DNA of 64,000 nucleotides. It comes from Capra hircus (Eukaryota > Chordata > Mammalia > Artiodactyla > Bovidae). The notes beneath the pieces were generated by a model. That model was not told the origin of the DNA. It did not search any database and was given only the letters and a program-made list of their open reading frames with translations. The stretch's first letter is position 1. Each line of letters starts with the position of its first letter. Shown here one piece after another: positions 23,462 to 34,592 of this stretch. The position numbers and the translations under genes are program-made. The stretch is taken from assembly GCF_001704415.2 (NCBI RefSeq), contig NC_030814.1, positions 71,789,121-71,853,120 on the forward strand, written 5' to 3'.

Positions 23462-23672
23462 TTGCTGTTTTAGTCGCTTCAGTGGTGTCTGACTCTTTGC
23501 AACTCCATGGACTGTCCTCTGCCAGGTTCTGTTGTCCATGGGATTCTCCAGGCAAGAATACTGGAGTGGGTTGCCATTTTCTTCTCCAGGCGATCTTCCT
23601 GACCCAGGAATCAGACTTGGGTCTCCTGCATTGCAGGCTGACTTTTTACCACTGAGCCACCTGGGAAGACTT
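23462..23672 (-). mobile_element. Bov-tA-type SINE
   Basis: GTCGCTTCAGTGGTGTCTGA to CACTGAGCCACCTGGGAAG, inverted. Confidence 0.9.
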
Positions 23673-23943
23673 AAAAATGAAACAATACAGAGCGAATATG
23701 ACATGGTAAAAGATAGTTGACACCACAAAGTATCAGTTATATCAGCAAACGTAGATGAACTTATGTATCAGAAGATTATATGTAATATATAATAGCGAAA
23801 ATGAAATTAAGCATTTCAGTTTCAGTCATTTGACCTTGAGTGATCTCAGGGCTTGCAGACAGAATACATGAGTCACAGGAGTGAGAGCAGGGAGGAAGCC
23901 AGGAGTGAATCACACGGTGCGTCTCATAGCAAACGACTTCTGG

Positions 23944-24153
23944 CGGGGCTTCCCAGGTGGCGCTAGCTGTAAGGAAACCCGCCTGCCACTGTGCTTAAGA
24001 GACCTGGGCTAGATTCCTGGGTCAGGAAGATCCCCTGAAGGAGGGCATGAACTCACTCCAGTGTTCATGCCTGGAGAGTCCCATGGACAGAGGAGCCTGG
24101 CGGGTTATGGTCCACGGGGTTGCAAAGAGTCAGACACGACTGAAGTGATTTAG
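23944..24153 (+). mobile_element. Bov-tA-type SINE
   Basis: GGGGCTTCCCAGGTGGCGCT to CAGACACGACTGAAGTGATT. Confidence 0.9.
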
Positions 24154-24164
24154 CACACACACAG

Positions 24165-24194
<30 letters not shown>
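24154..24194. repeat. (CA)n microsatellite at SINE tail
   Basis: The run is directly attached to the 3' end of the preceding SINE, with one GG interruption. Confidence 0.9.
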
Positions 24195-24197
<3 letters not shown>

Positions 24198-24664
24198 GCG
24201 GGGGTACGTGGGGAGGGGGTGAGAAAATGCAAAATGATGGGACCAAAATGTACCTGAGAGGCCCTCAGCCCTGAGGTGTAGTCTCCCCCACAGTAGGTTC
24301 ACCATCAGGGCAGAGTTCAGCAGACTCACTTGGGCCTCTTTTATTAATACCAGGCAGGTAGGATTGTGGGTCCTCTGGCGATCTGAGACTTGCAGGAACT
24401 GCAAAGAGGAGATGGAACAACTTGAACTAGTGAAGCCAACTGCATAGACCTGCCAGTAAGGATTTCCTCAGACCCAGGAGGCTCCTGAACATGAAGAACA
24501 AGCAGTTAGGAAGAATCTACTGGAGATAAGGGGCCTGAAACGTGTCATTGTTGACATAAGGAACTCAGTAGATGGGTTGAGTAACAACATATATTCAACA
24601 AACTAGTAAATCAAAAGATCCAGTCAAAGAAGTGTGGATGAAAACAATAAACAGTCTATAATAG
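24195..24664. other. Intergenic, unidentified
   Basis: No gene. The 24420-24660 stretch is A-rich and might be old L1, but this is not certain. Confidence 0.3.
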
Positions 24665-24850
24665 GAATAGAAAAGAGTTGTATTTGAGCCAAACTGAGGG
24701 CTATAGCCCAGAAGACAGCCTCTCAGATTACTCTGAGGGACTGCTCCAGAGAAACATGGTTTATAGCACAGTTTTATGTCTGGTCAGAGCAAAGAACATC
24801 AAAGTCAGGGATACAGTCCTTCAGGGGTTTGTTTTTTTTAAAAAAATCAG
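24665..24850 (-). mobile_element. Possible ruminant ERV LTR fragment
   Basis: GTTGTATTTGAGCCAAACTG, AGGGCTATAGCCCAGAAGAC and GGGACTGCTCCAGAGAAAC resemble inverted ruminant LTR sequence. Neither end is defined. Confidence 0.4.
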
Positions 24851-24952
24851 ATCAGCACATATACATTGAATCAGTATAACCTTGGCATGTGAAACGTAGT
24901 CTTATCATCCAAGGGTACCAGCGATGGTGTCCCAGGAAGCAAGAGACACTTA

Positions 24953-25464
24953 AGTTCAGTCACTCAGTCGTGTCTGACTATTTGCTACCCCACGGATTGT
25001 AGCATGCCAGGCTTCCCTGTCGATCACCAACTCTCAGAGCTTGCTCAAACTCATGTCCATAGAGTCGGTGATGCCATCCAACCATCTCATCCTCTGTCAT
25101 CCCCTTCTCCTCCTGCCTTTAATCTTTCCCAGCATCAGAGTCTTTTCAAATGAGTCAGTTCTTCACATCAGGTGGCCAAAGTATTGGAGTTTCAGCTTCA
25201 GCATGAATCCTTCCAGTGAATATTCAGGATTGATTTCCTTTAGGCTTGACTAGTTGGATCTCCTTGTAGTCCAAGGGACTCTCAACACCACAGTCTTCTC
25301 CAACACCACAGTTCAAAAGCATCAATTCTTCAGCTCTCAGCTTTCTTTATAGTCCAACTCTCACATCCATACATGACCAATGGAAAAACCATAGCTTTGA
25401 CTAGACGGACCTTTGTTGGCAAAGTAATGTCTCTACTTTTTAATATGCCATCTAGGTTGGTCAC
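24953..25464 (-). mobile_element. BovB 3' fragment
   Basis: Inverted BovB 3' end (AGTTCAGTCACTCAGTCGTG) through the RT C-terminal coding part (AACCATAGCTTTGACTAGAC). Together with two SINEs it is flanked by AAGAGACACTTA at 24941-24952 and 25746-25757. Confidence 0.9.
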
Positions 25465-25713
25465 AGGGCTTCCCTGATAGCTCAGTTGGTAAAGAATCTG
25501 CCTGCAATGCAGGAGACCCCGGTTTGATTCCTGGGTTGGGAAGATCCCCTGGAGAAGGGATAGGCTACCCACTCCAGTATTTTTGGGCTTCCCTTGTGGC
25601 TCAGCTGGTAAAGAATCTGCCTGCACTGTGGGAGACCTGGGTTTGATCCCTGGGTTGGGAAGATCCTTTGGAGAAGGGAAAGGCTACCCACTCCAGTATT
25701 CTGTCCTGGAAAA
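25465..25713 (+). mobile_element. Two tandem Bov-tA-type SINE units
   Basis: Units start near 25465 (AGGGCTTCCCTGATAGCTCA) and 25586 (GGGCTTCCCTTGTGGCTCAG). Both end at CCCACTCCAGTATT. TTGGTCAC flanks the pair at 25457-25464 and 25714-25721. Confidence 0.85.
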
Positions 25714-25764
25714 TTGGTCACTTATTTAATCTTTTTTTTTTTAATAAGAGACACTTATTTAATC

Positions 25765-26100
25765 TTTAGTTATTAATTTAAATTTTTTATCTATTTGTGG
25801 CTGTGCTGGGTCTTCGTTGCTGCACAGGCTCTCCCCTAGTTGTGGCGAGCTGGGGCTACTCTCTAGCTCTGGTGCTCAGGCTTCTCACTGCAGTGGTCCC
25901 TTCTGTTGTGGAGCCAAGGTTCCAGGGTCTGCAGACTTCAGCAGTTGCAGCCCCTGGGCTCTAGAGCACGGACTCAGTAGCTGTGGTGGGTGGGCCTAGT
26001 TGGTCCAGGGCATATGGAATCTTCCAAGATCAGGTATCGAACCTGCGTCACCTGCATTGGCAGGCAGACTCTTAACCACTGAGTCACCTGGGAAGCCCTA
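25765..26100 (-). mobile_element. tRNA-Glu SINE, long form
   Basis: GTGCTGGGTCTTCGTTGCTG to GAGTCACCTGGGAAGCCC, inverted. Confidence 0.9.
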
Positions 26101-26353
26101 ATTCTTTGTTTTTAACTTGAAACAGTCTACTTCTGGTGGATGAGCTCTTTTTTAAAATAATTAAAGCAGATGTATAAGGTATGTTTGCTGGATCATAAAT
26201 AGGCTATTCTAGTTAGCATAAAATTCGTTAGCTCATGTTTAAGCCAGAATGACTTTTTCATACCTCAGTATGTGAATATTTCTTTTATGAGAAGTATCCT
26301 AGAAAACTTTGGGAGGAGATGAAAAAGATGGACATTCTTAAAGATTAAGGAAG

Positions 26354-26444
26354 GGACTTCTCGGTGGCCCAGTGGTTAAGAATCCACCTTCCAATGCAGG
26401 GGCCACTGGTTCAGTCCCTGGTCTGAGAAGATCTCGTATGCCCC
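26354..26444 (+). mobile_element. tRNA-Glu SINE, 5' half (split by BovB)
   Basis: GGGACTTCTCGGTGGCCCAG up to ATCTCGTATGCCCCAGGCAG. The rest of the same SINE resumes at 27465. Confidence 0.85.
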
Positions 26445-27462
26445 AGGCAGTCAGTTCAGCTGCTCAGTCATGTCCAGCTCTTTGCTACCCCCTGGACTGC
26501 AGCATGCCAGGCTTCACTGTTCATCACCAACTCCTGGAGCTTACTCAAACTTATGTCGATCAAGTTGGTGATGCCATCCAACCATCTCACCCTCTGTTGT
26601 TCTCTTCTCCTCCTGCCTTCAGTCTTTCCCAGCATCAGAGTCTTTTCCTATGAGTCAGTTCTTCCCATCAGGTGGCCAAAATATTAAAGCTTCAGCTTTA
26701 GCATCAGTCCTTCCAATGAATCTTCAGGACTGATCTCCTTCAGGATGGACTGGTTGGATCTCCTTGCAGTCCAAGGGACTCTCAAAAGTCTTCTCCAACA
26801 CCACAGTTCAAAAGCATCAATTCTTCAGCGCTCAGCTTTCTTTATGGTCCAACTCTCACATCCATACATGCCTGGAAAAACTGTAGCTTTGACTAGATGG
26901 ACCTTTGTTGGCAAAGTAATGTCTCTACTTTCTAATATGCTGTCTAGGTTGGTCATAACTTTTCTTCCAAGGGGTAAGCATCTTTTAATTTCATGGCTGC
27001 CGTCACCGTCTGCAGTGACTTTGGAGCCCAAAAGAATAAAGTCTGTCACTTTCCATTGTTTCCCCATCTATTTGCCACGAAGTGATGGGACCAGATGGCA
27101 TGATCTTAGTTTTTTGAATGTTGAGTTTTAAGCCAATGTTGAGTTTTTCACTCTCCTCTTTCACTTTCATCAAGGGGCTTTTTAGTTGCTCTTCGCTTTC
27201 TGCCATAAGTGTGGTGTCATCTGCATATCTGAGGTTATTGATATTTCTCCCGGCAGTCTTGATTCCAGCTTGTACTTCATCCAGCCCATCATTTCGCATG
27301 ATGTACTCTGCATATAAGTTAAATAAGCAGGGTGACAATATAACAGCCTTGACGTACTCCTTTCCCAATTTGAAACCAGTCCATTGTTCCATGTCTAGTT
27401 CTAACAGTTGCTTCCTGACCTGCATACACATTTCTGGGGAGGCAGGTCAGGTGATCTGGTAT
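26445..27462 (-). mobile_element. BovB fragment inserted in a SINE
   Basis: Inverted BovB 3' end and RT palm-to-C-terminus, with an LRYADDTTLMAES motif visible at about 27210-27240. Stops and frame changes break it. Confidence 0.9.
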
Positions 27463-27464
27463 TC

Positions 27465-27690
27465 ACATGCCTCAGGGCAGCTAAGCCTCCACAACAATTG
27501 AGCCAGCTGTTTAGAGCCTATGTGCCCTAACTACTGAGCCTGCACTCCTGGAGCCTGTGCTCCACAAGGGAAGCCACTGCAAGGAGAAGCCCACACACTG
27601 CGACAAAGTGTAGCCCCTGCTCGCCGCGACTGGAGAAAGCCCAGGCACAGCAGCAAAGGCCAGTGTGGCCAAAAATAGATCAGTAAAAAG
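27465..27690 (+). mobile_element. tRNA-Glu SINE, 3' half
   Basis: CATGCCTCAGGGCAGCTAAG to AGTGTGGCCAAAAATAGATC continues the SINE cut at 26444. The repeated ATGCC...GGCAG edge is the probable target duplication. Confidence 0.85.
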
Positions 27691-27999
27691 TTAAATATAC
27701 ATTAAAAAATCAGTAATAGAACTTAGAAATGATAGAATCCGCTCCCACAGAGTTGGTTCACTGGATGCATAAGGAAATCAAAAGTAACAAGAAATAAGCA
27801 AAGAATACATTCTGCCTTGGTTATTATCTGTAATTGCTAAAATGAAAGCAAAAGAGTGTTGCAGATCCTGAGACTGGGCCAAGCTTGGATTACAGCTGGT
27901 CTGAGCTACAGGCACTAGCATCAGGGCCGCGACTGAAGGGAGAGATGATACTGACACCACAGTGAAGACATGTATATATTACATATGTTACATTGTGGG
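27691..27999. other. Intergenic, nothing identified
   Basis: No repeat or coding signal recognised. Confidence 0.3.
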
Positions 28000-28212
28000 C
28001 TTCTCCGATGGCGCTAGTGGTAAAGCACCCACCTGCCAGTGCAGGAGACATAAGAAATGTGGGTTCGATCCCTGGGTTGGGAAGATCCCCTGGAGGAATG
28101 ACATGGCAGCCCACTCCAGTATTCTTGCCTGGAGAATCGTATGGCTAGAGGAGCCTGATTGGCTACAGTCCATAGGGTCACAAAGAGTTGGACACAACTG
28201 AAGTGACTCAAC
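28000..28212 (+). mobile_element. Bov-tA-type SINE with (CA)n tail
   Basis: GGGCTTCTCCGATGGCGCTA to GGACACAACTGAAGTGACTC, followed by a short CA run. Confidence 0.9.
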
Positions 28213-28261
28213 ACACACACACATGCACACATGCACATGTTATATAAGTTATATATATTTT

Positions 28262-28364
28262 TAAACTTGGAACTCTTTACAGATTTGCATGTCATTCTTG
28301 CGCAGGGGCCATGCTAATCTCTGTATCATTCCAATTTTAGTGTACGCACTGCTGAAGTAAATAC
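28262..28364 (-). pseudogene. U6 spliceosomal snRNA pseudogene
   Basis: Read on the minus strand it follows U6 from end to end: ACTAAAATTGGAATGATACA, GATTAGCATGGCCCCTGCGC, then AAGAATGACATGCAAAT, and a T/A-rich end. The 5' hairpin is changed and short deletions and substitutions occur, for example ACAGAGATTAGC lacking two bases of the usual ACAGAGAAGATTAGC. There is no convincing upstream PSE/TATA. It is a retroposed, inactive copy. Confidence 0.9.
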
Positions 28365-28741
28365 AGGCTCTGATAGCGAAGGGCCCTAAATAACTTTGCT
28401 TTATTTATTCTTTGTGGAGGAATTTTTAAAGCTGGAAGACAAAGATGGCTAGAGGCCTCCAATTATCTGGGGCAATGGCCCTGCAATATAATCAAGATAA
28501 GAACTGACCCCTGCTGGAGACCCAAGGCCATCCGAACTTGAGTGAGTAACATGGTCAGAGGATGGAGAAGAGACTTTTCTGGGACTCCTTGCTATGGGAG
28601 CCTGCTATGGGAGCCCCGTGCACTGTGATTCCAAAATCTGTATGTGAACAGTGCTATAGCTGAATTGGGAGGATAAACGGGATAAAGGTGAAAGTCTGGA
28701 TGAAAATCGAAGACGTGGACAGACGACATGAAGTGGTTGCT
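28365..28741. other. Intergenic, unidentified
   Basis: No family assigned. Confidence 0.3.
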
Positions 28742-28908
28742 TCTACTTTGCTGTTGTTCAGTCACTCAATCTCGTCTGACTCTGTGACCCCGTGGACATA
28801 GCATGCCAGGCTCCTCTCTCCATGGGATTTCCCCAGGCCAGAATACGGGAGTGGGTTGCCATTTCCTACTCTGGGGAATCTTCCTGACCCAGGGATTGAA
28901 CCCACATC
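28742..28908 (-). mobile_element. Bov-tA-type SINE
   Basis: GTTGTTCAGTCACTCAATCT, GTGACCCCGTGGACATAGCA, GACCCAGGGATTGAACCCAC. Confidence 0.8.
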
Positions 28909-29099
28909 AAGACTGTATGAAGTGGTTGTGTCTTCTTTACCTGAATGTATTGTGAGGATGGATACTGTGTCTGACTGGGGAAGGCTTCCCCTACCAGCAT
29001 TGTAAAACAGGAGGCATGGGAATCTACCCTTCCTCCAGTATTGATTGGAAACATTAAATGGGAAACTGTGAGCGTGCCTGAGCCCATACAAGTTTGCTG

Positions 29100-29345
29100 C
29101 TGCTGCTGAGTTGCTTCAGTCGTGTCCGAATCTGTGCGACCCCATAGACAGCAGCCCACCAGGCTCCCCTGTCCCTGGGATTCTCCAGGCAAGAACACTG
29201 GAGTGGATTGCCATTTCCTTCTCCAATGCATGAAAGTGAAAAGTGAAAGTGAAGTTGCTCAGTCGTGTCCAACTCCTGCAGCCTACAAGGCTCCTCCATC
29301 CATGGGATTTTCCAGGCAAGAGTACTGGAGTGGGTGCCATTGCCT
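29100..29345 (-). mobile_element. ART2A/BOV-A2 dimeric SINE
   Basis: Two inverted monomers sharing CAGGCAAGA...CTGGAGTGG and TGCTCAGTCGTGTCCAACTC, with the linker CATGAAAGTGAAAAGTGAAA between them. Confidence 0.85.
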
Positions 29346-29419
29346 CCTCTGGTTGTTGATTTGCAATTCCAAACCCCAATGTGCAGTGTAGACTGCAGTT
29401 GATAGCAAAAGCCTGTGAG

Positions 29420-29433
29420 TGCCACCTAGTGGC
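29420..29433 (-). promoter_or_regulatory. CTCF-type motif
   Basis: The minus strand reads CCACTAGGTGGCA, a close match to the CTCF core, in a 100-bp patch without recognisable repeat. Occupancy is inferred only. Confidence 0.55.
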
Positions 29434-29865
29434 AACTTCTGGGATTTGGGACCAGAACATTCACAGTTGAGAGAAAATTATTACTAAAAGACTTGGACAC
29501 ACTGAGCCCCTAAGCACACACACACAGCTTGCTTTTGGGCTTTGAGATTTCCCCTATGACTGAGAGACATTAAATAACCTTGAACCTGAAACCCTCATTA
29601 TGCCTTGGGTGATGATGGAGAAATACTTTAATGGGGAGGGCAATGCCCAGGAGTGTTCCGTTATACAATGGAAGTGTTTCATACAGGAATATGCCACAGA
29701 ATGCCAGGTGATGCTTACTCTTCTCCTCCAGGGCTGACTCGGAACCACCTAAAGAGCTGCTGGGTCATCATAAAAAAATCCACAAACGACAAATGCTGGC
29801 GAGGGTAGGGAGAGAAGGGAACCGTCCTACGCTGTTGGCAGGAATGTAAATTGGTACAGCTGTTA

Positions 29866-30078
29866 TGTACCAGGTGGTGCTAATGGTAAAGAACCTGCCT
29901 GCTAGTGCAGGAGATGAAAGAGATGTGGATTTAATCCTCAGGTCGGGAAGATTCCCTGGAGGAGGGCATGGCAACCCACACCAGTACTCTTGTCTGGAAA
30001 ATCCCATGGACAGAGGAGCCTGGCGGGCTACAGTCCATGGGGTCACAAAGAGTTGGACACGACTGAGCAACTTAGTGC
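29866..30078 (+). mobile_element. Bov-tA-type SINE nested in L1
   Basis: TACCAGGTGGTGCTAATGGT to GTTGGACACGACTGAGCAAC. Confidence 0.9.
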
Positions 30079-30667
30079 ACAGCCACTGTGGAGAACAGGA
30101 TGGAGGTTCCTTAACAAACTAAAAATAGAGCTGCCATATGACCCTGCAGCCCCACTTCTGGACATACATCTGGAGAAAAATATGATCAGAAAGGATACAT
30201 GCACCTCAGTGTTCACTGAAGCACATTCTTACAATAACCAAGACATGGAAGCAACCTAAATGTCCACCAACAGACAGGTGGATAAAGAAGATGCGGGAAA
30301 TATATACAATGGAATAAGACTCGGCCATTAAAAAGGAAATGATGCCATTTGCAGCAAAATGGATGGACCTAGGGAGAGTCATACTGAATGAAGTCAGTCA
30401 GACAGAGGAGAAACATTATAGACATCTCTTATATGTGGAATCTAAAAAGAAATGGTGCAAATGAACTTTCAAAACAGGAAGAGACTCACAGGCTTAGAAA
30501 ACACACGGTTGCCTGGGGAAAGGGGTGGTTAGGAAGTGTGGGAAGGTTGTATCCAGTGCTATATTCAAAATGGATAACCAACAGGACCTAGTATATAGCA
30601 CATGGAACTCTGCTCAGTGTTATGTGCCAGCCTGCAGAGGAGGGGGCTTTGGGAGAGAACACGTATG

Positions 30668-30890
30668 CATGTGTGCTAAGTTGAAGTCACTTCAGTCATG
30701 TCTACATCTGTCTGTTTATGGACTGTAGCCCGCCAGACTCCTCTGTCCATGGGATTTTTCAGGCAAGCATATTGGAGCAGGTTGCCATTTCCTCCTCCAG
30801 GGGATCTTCCTTATCCAGGGATCGAACCTGTGTCTCCAGTGACTTCTGCATTGCAGTGGATTCTCTACTGAGCCACCAGGGAAGCCTGGA
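30668..30890 (-). mobile_element. Bov-tA-type SINE nested in L1
   Basis: GCATGTGTGCTAAGTTGAAG to GAGCCACCAGGGAAGCC, inverted. Confidence 0.9.
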
Positions 30891-31014
30891 TCCATGTATA
30901 TGTATGGTGGAGTCCCTTCACTATTGACCTGAAACTTCTACAACATTGTTAATCGGCTATACCCCAATACAAAATAAAAAGTTTGAAATTAAAAAAAAAA
31001 AAAAGAGCTGCTGG

Positions 31015-31507
31015 ATCCTATGGCTACAGGCTACTTGTGCAGTGCCCTATGAGCTGCCCTCCATGGCCAACAAAGAGCTGTTTGGTTTGTGGGCAGAAGC
31101 TCCGCAGTGAGTGGACACCTTCCTATTTGGCAGGCTACCACTCTGATAGAAGAAAATCAAAGCAAATCAACTCAGGGGGCTGATTTGCATTTTTCCTACC
31201 AGTGGTGGAAAGACTGAACAATAGTAAAAAGACCCTATAGCTGGGTTTTTACTGACTCACAGGCAGGGGCCAATGGCCTGGCCATATGGTCAGGCAGAGG
31301 GCAATGGAAAGCTGGCCTGTTAACAGGATGACCATATGGGGTGCATAGGACATGTGACGCCCAGCAGAAGAGCACCTGCCAGATTTGGAAGATGATTTGA
31401 ATGAACAAATAGGTTTCCTAGGGTGCTCATTTGAGGTGGCCACCTGGGTCCATGAAGTAGATGGACAGAGAGATGTCATCCTCAGAGTAAGTTTGATGGA
31501 GAAATGA
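31015..31507. other. Intergenic, unidentified
   Basis: The sequence after the L1 duplication; no gene or repeat recognised. Confidence 0.3.
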
Positions 31508-31621
31508 ACAATTGAAACTTCTTTTAAATTGAAGTATAGTTGATTTACAATGTTGTGTTAGTTTCAGGTATACAGAAAAGTCTTTCAATTGTATGTATCG
31601 TTATATATAACTATTCAATAT
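31508..31621 (-). mobile_element. Ruminant L1 3'-end, part 1
   Basis: TTGAAGTATAGTTGATTTAC and GTGTTAGTTTCAGGTATACA; the same L1 region as at 8384. It continues at 34343-34465, 34593-34734 and 35401-35880 (for example CACTGTTTTCCATAGTGGCT). Confidence 0.85.
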
Positions 31622-34342
31622 CACAATAATCCGAGCCTATGCCCCAACCAGTAACGTTGAAGAAGCCGAAGTTGAAAGGGTCTATGAAGACCTACAATAC
31701 CTTTTAGAACTAACACCCAAAAAAGATGTCCTTTTCATTATAGGGGACTGGAATGCAAAAGTAGGAAGTCAAGAAACACCTGGAGTAACAGGCAAATTTG
31801 GCCTTGGAGTACAGAATGAAGCAGGGCAAAGACTAATAGAGTTTTGCCAAGAGAACGCACTGGTCATAGCAAACACGCTCTTCCAACAACACAAGAGACT
31901 CTACACATGGACATCACCAGATGGTCAACACCAAAATCAGATTGATTATAGTCTTTGCAGCCAAAGATGGAGAAGCTCTATACAGTCAGCAAAAACAAGA
32001 CCGGGAGCTGACTATGGCTCAGATCATGAGCTCCTTATTGCCAAATTCAGACTTAAACTGAAGAAAGTAGGGAAAACCACTAGACCATTCAGGTATGACC
32101 TAAATCAAATTCCTTATGATTATACAGTGGAAGTGAGAAATAGATTTAAGGGACTAGATCTGATAGATAGAGTGCCTGATGAACTATGGAATGAGGTTCG
32201 TGACATTGTACAGGAGACAGGGATCAAGACCATCCCCATGGAAAAGAAATGCAAAAAGGCAAAATGGCTGTCTGGGAAGGCCTTACAAATAGCTGTGAAA
32301 AGAAGAGAGGCAAAAAGCAAAGGAGAAAAGAAAAGATATAAGTATCTGAATGCAGAGTTCCAAAGAATAGCAAGGAGAGAGAAGAAAGCCTTCCTCAGTG
32401 ATCAATGCAAAGAAATAGAGGAAAACAACAGAATGGGAAAGACTAAAGGTCTCTTCAAGAAAATTAGAGATACCAAGGGAACATTTCATGCAAAGATGGG
32501 TTCAATAAAGGACAGAAATGGTATGGACCTAACAGAAGCAGAAGATATTAAGAAGAGGTGGCAAGAATACACAGAAGAACTGTACAAAAAAATCTTCACA
32601 ACCCAGATAATCACGATGGTGTGATCACTCACCTAGAGCCAGATATCCTGGAATGTGTAGTCAAGTGGGCCTTATAAAGCATCACTACAAACAAAGCTAG
32701 TGGAGGTGATGGAATTCCGTTGAGTTATTTCAGATCCTGAAAGATGATGCTGTGAAAGTGCTGCACTCAATATGCCAGCAAATTTGGAAAACTCAGCAGT
32801 GGCCACAGGACTGGGAAAGGTCAGTTTTCATTCTAATCCCTAAGAAAGGCAATGCCAAAGAATGCTCAAACTACCACACAATTGCCCTCATCACACATGC
32901 TAATAAAGTAATGCTCAAAATTCTCCAAGCCAGACTTCAGCAATACGTGAACCGTGAACTTCCAGATGTTCAAGCTGGTTTTAGAAAAGGCAGAGGAACC
33001 AGAGATCAAATTGCCAACATCCGCTGGATCATGGAAAAAGCAAGAAAGTTCCAGAAAAACATCTATTTCTGCTTTATTGACTATGTCAAAGCCTTTGACT
33101 GTGTGGATCACAATAAATTGTGGAAAATTCTGAAAGAGATGGGAATACCAGACCACCTGACCCACCTCTTGAGAAACCTATATGCAGGTCATGAAGCAAC
33201 AGTTAGAACTGGACATGGAACAACAGACTGGTTCCAAATAGGAAAAGGAGTATGTCAAGGCTGTATATTGTCACCCTGCTTATTTAACTTCTATGCAGAG
33301 TACATCATGAGAAACGCTGGCCTGGAAGAAGCATTGCCAGGAGAAATATCAATAACCTCAGATATGCAAATGACACCACCCTTATGGCAGAAAGTGAAGA
33401 GGAACTAAAAAGCCTCTTGATGAAAGTGAAAGAGGAGAGTGAAAAAGTTGGCTTAAAGCTCAGCATTCAGGAAACTAAGATCATGGCATCTGGTCCCATC
33501 AGTTCATGGCAAATAGATGGGGAAACAGTGTCAGGCTTTATTTAGGGGGGGGGCTCCAAAATCACTGCAGATGGTGACTGCAGCCATGAAATTAAAAGAC
33601 GCTTACTCCTTGGAAGGCAAAGTTATGACCATCCTAGATAGCATATTAAAAAGCAGAGAAATTGCTTTGCCAACAAAGGTCCGTCTAGTCAAGGCTATGG
33701 TTTTTCCAGTGGTCATGTATGGATGTGAGAGTTGGACTGTGAAGAAAAGTGAGTGCCAAAGAATTGATGCTTTTGAACTGTGGTGTTGGAGAAGACTCTT
33801 GAAAGTCCCTTGGGCTGCAAGGAGATCCAACCAGTCCATCTTTTGTCCTGGGTGTTCATTGTAAGTGAGTGAAGTTGTTCAGTTGTGTCTGACTCTTTGC
33901 GACCCCATGGGCTGTGGCCCACCAGGCTCCTCTGTCCGTGGGATTTTCCAGGCAAGAGTACTGGAGTGGGTTGCCATTTCCTTCTCCAGTGGATCTTCCC
34001 AACCCAGGGATTGAACCCTGGTCTCCCGCATTGCACGCAGACGCTTTAACCTCTGAGCTACCAGGGAAGTTGTAAGGACTGATGCTAAAGCTGAAATCCA
34101 ATACTTTGGCCACCTCACGTGAAGAGTTGACTCACTGGAAAAGACCCTGATGCTGAGAGGTATTGGGGGCAGGAGGAGAAGGGGATGACAGAGGATGAGA
34201 TGGCTGGATGGCATCACCGACTTGATGGACGTGAGTTTGAGTGAACTCCAGGAGTTGGTGATGGACAGGGAGGCCTGGCATCCTGCGATTCATGGAGTCA
34301 CAAAGAGTCAGACACGACTGAGCGACTGAACTGAACTGATAT
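31622..34342 (+). mobile_element. BovB (RTE) LINE, about 2.5 kb plus nested SINE
   Basis: The longest BovB copy here in sense orientation. It begins in the apurinic-endonuclease domain (VLFIIGDWNAKVGSQ near 31720, SPDGQHQNQIDYS near 31915 and GADYGSDHE near 32005). It continues through the linker frame 32127-32624 and RT frame 32752-33408 (FIDYVKAFDCVDH, GVCQGCILSP) to the 3' end at CTGAACTGAACTGA. Frameshifts near 32625 and 32725, a short deletion near 33340, which shifts the frame into the YADD box, and stops near 33540 kill it. A SINE is inserted at 33868-34072. The 5' UTR and N-terminus are missing. Confidence 0.95.
33868..34072 (-). mobile_element. Bov-tA-type SINE nested in BovB
   Basis: GTGAAGTTGTTCAGTTGTGT to GAGCTACCAGGGAAG. 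BovB text (GGACTGATGCTAAAGCTGAA) resumes afterwards. Confidence 0.9.
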
Positions 34343-34465
34343 AATTATATATCCTATATATATTATTTTTTAGATTATTTTCCATTAGAAGTTATTACAA
34401 AATATTGACTACAGTTCCCTGTGTGATACAGTAAGACCTTGTTGCTTGTCTATTTTATATAGCAT
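34343..34465 (-). mobile_element. Ruminant L1 3'-end, part 2
   Basis: AGTTCCCTGTGTGATACAGT continues the L1 interrupted by BovB. Confidence 0.8.
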
Positions 34466-34592
34466 GGTGCGCTTAGTCGCTCAGTCATGTCCAGCTCTTG
34501 CGACCCCATAGACTGTAGCCTGTTAGGCTCCTCTGTCCATGGGATTCTCCAAGCAAGAATACTGGAGTGGGTTGCCGTTTTCTTCTCCAATA
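34466..34592 (-). mobile_element. Bov-tA-type SINE nested in L1
   Basis: GGTGCGCTTAGTCGCTCAGT to GGAGTGGGTTGCCGTTTTCT. The host phrase (A)TATAACATGGTG resembles the upstream TATAGCATGGTG, a likely target duplication. Confidence 0.85.

Larger units (their letters stand above)
29764..31001 (+). mobile_element. L1 3' end with poly(A) and 13-bp target duplication
   Basis: Sense L1 text (CTGTTGGCAGGAATGTAAAT, TGGACATACATCTGGAGAAA, ACTCGGCCATTAAAAAGGAA) ends in AATAAAAAGTTTGAAATT and a poly(A) run. AAAGAGCTGCTGG flanks it at 29751-29763 and 31002-31014. Two SINEs are nested inside. Confidence 0.95.
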
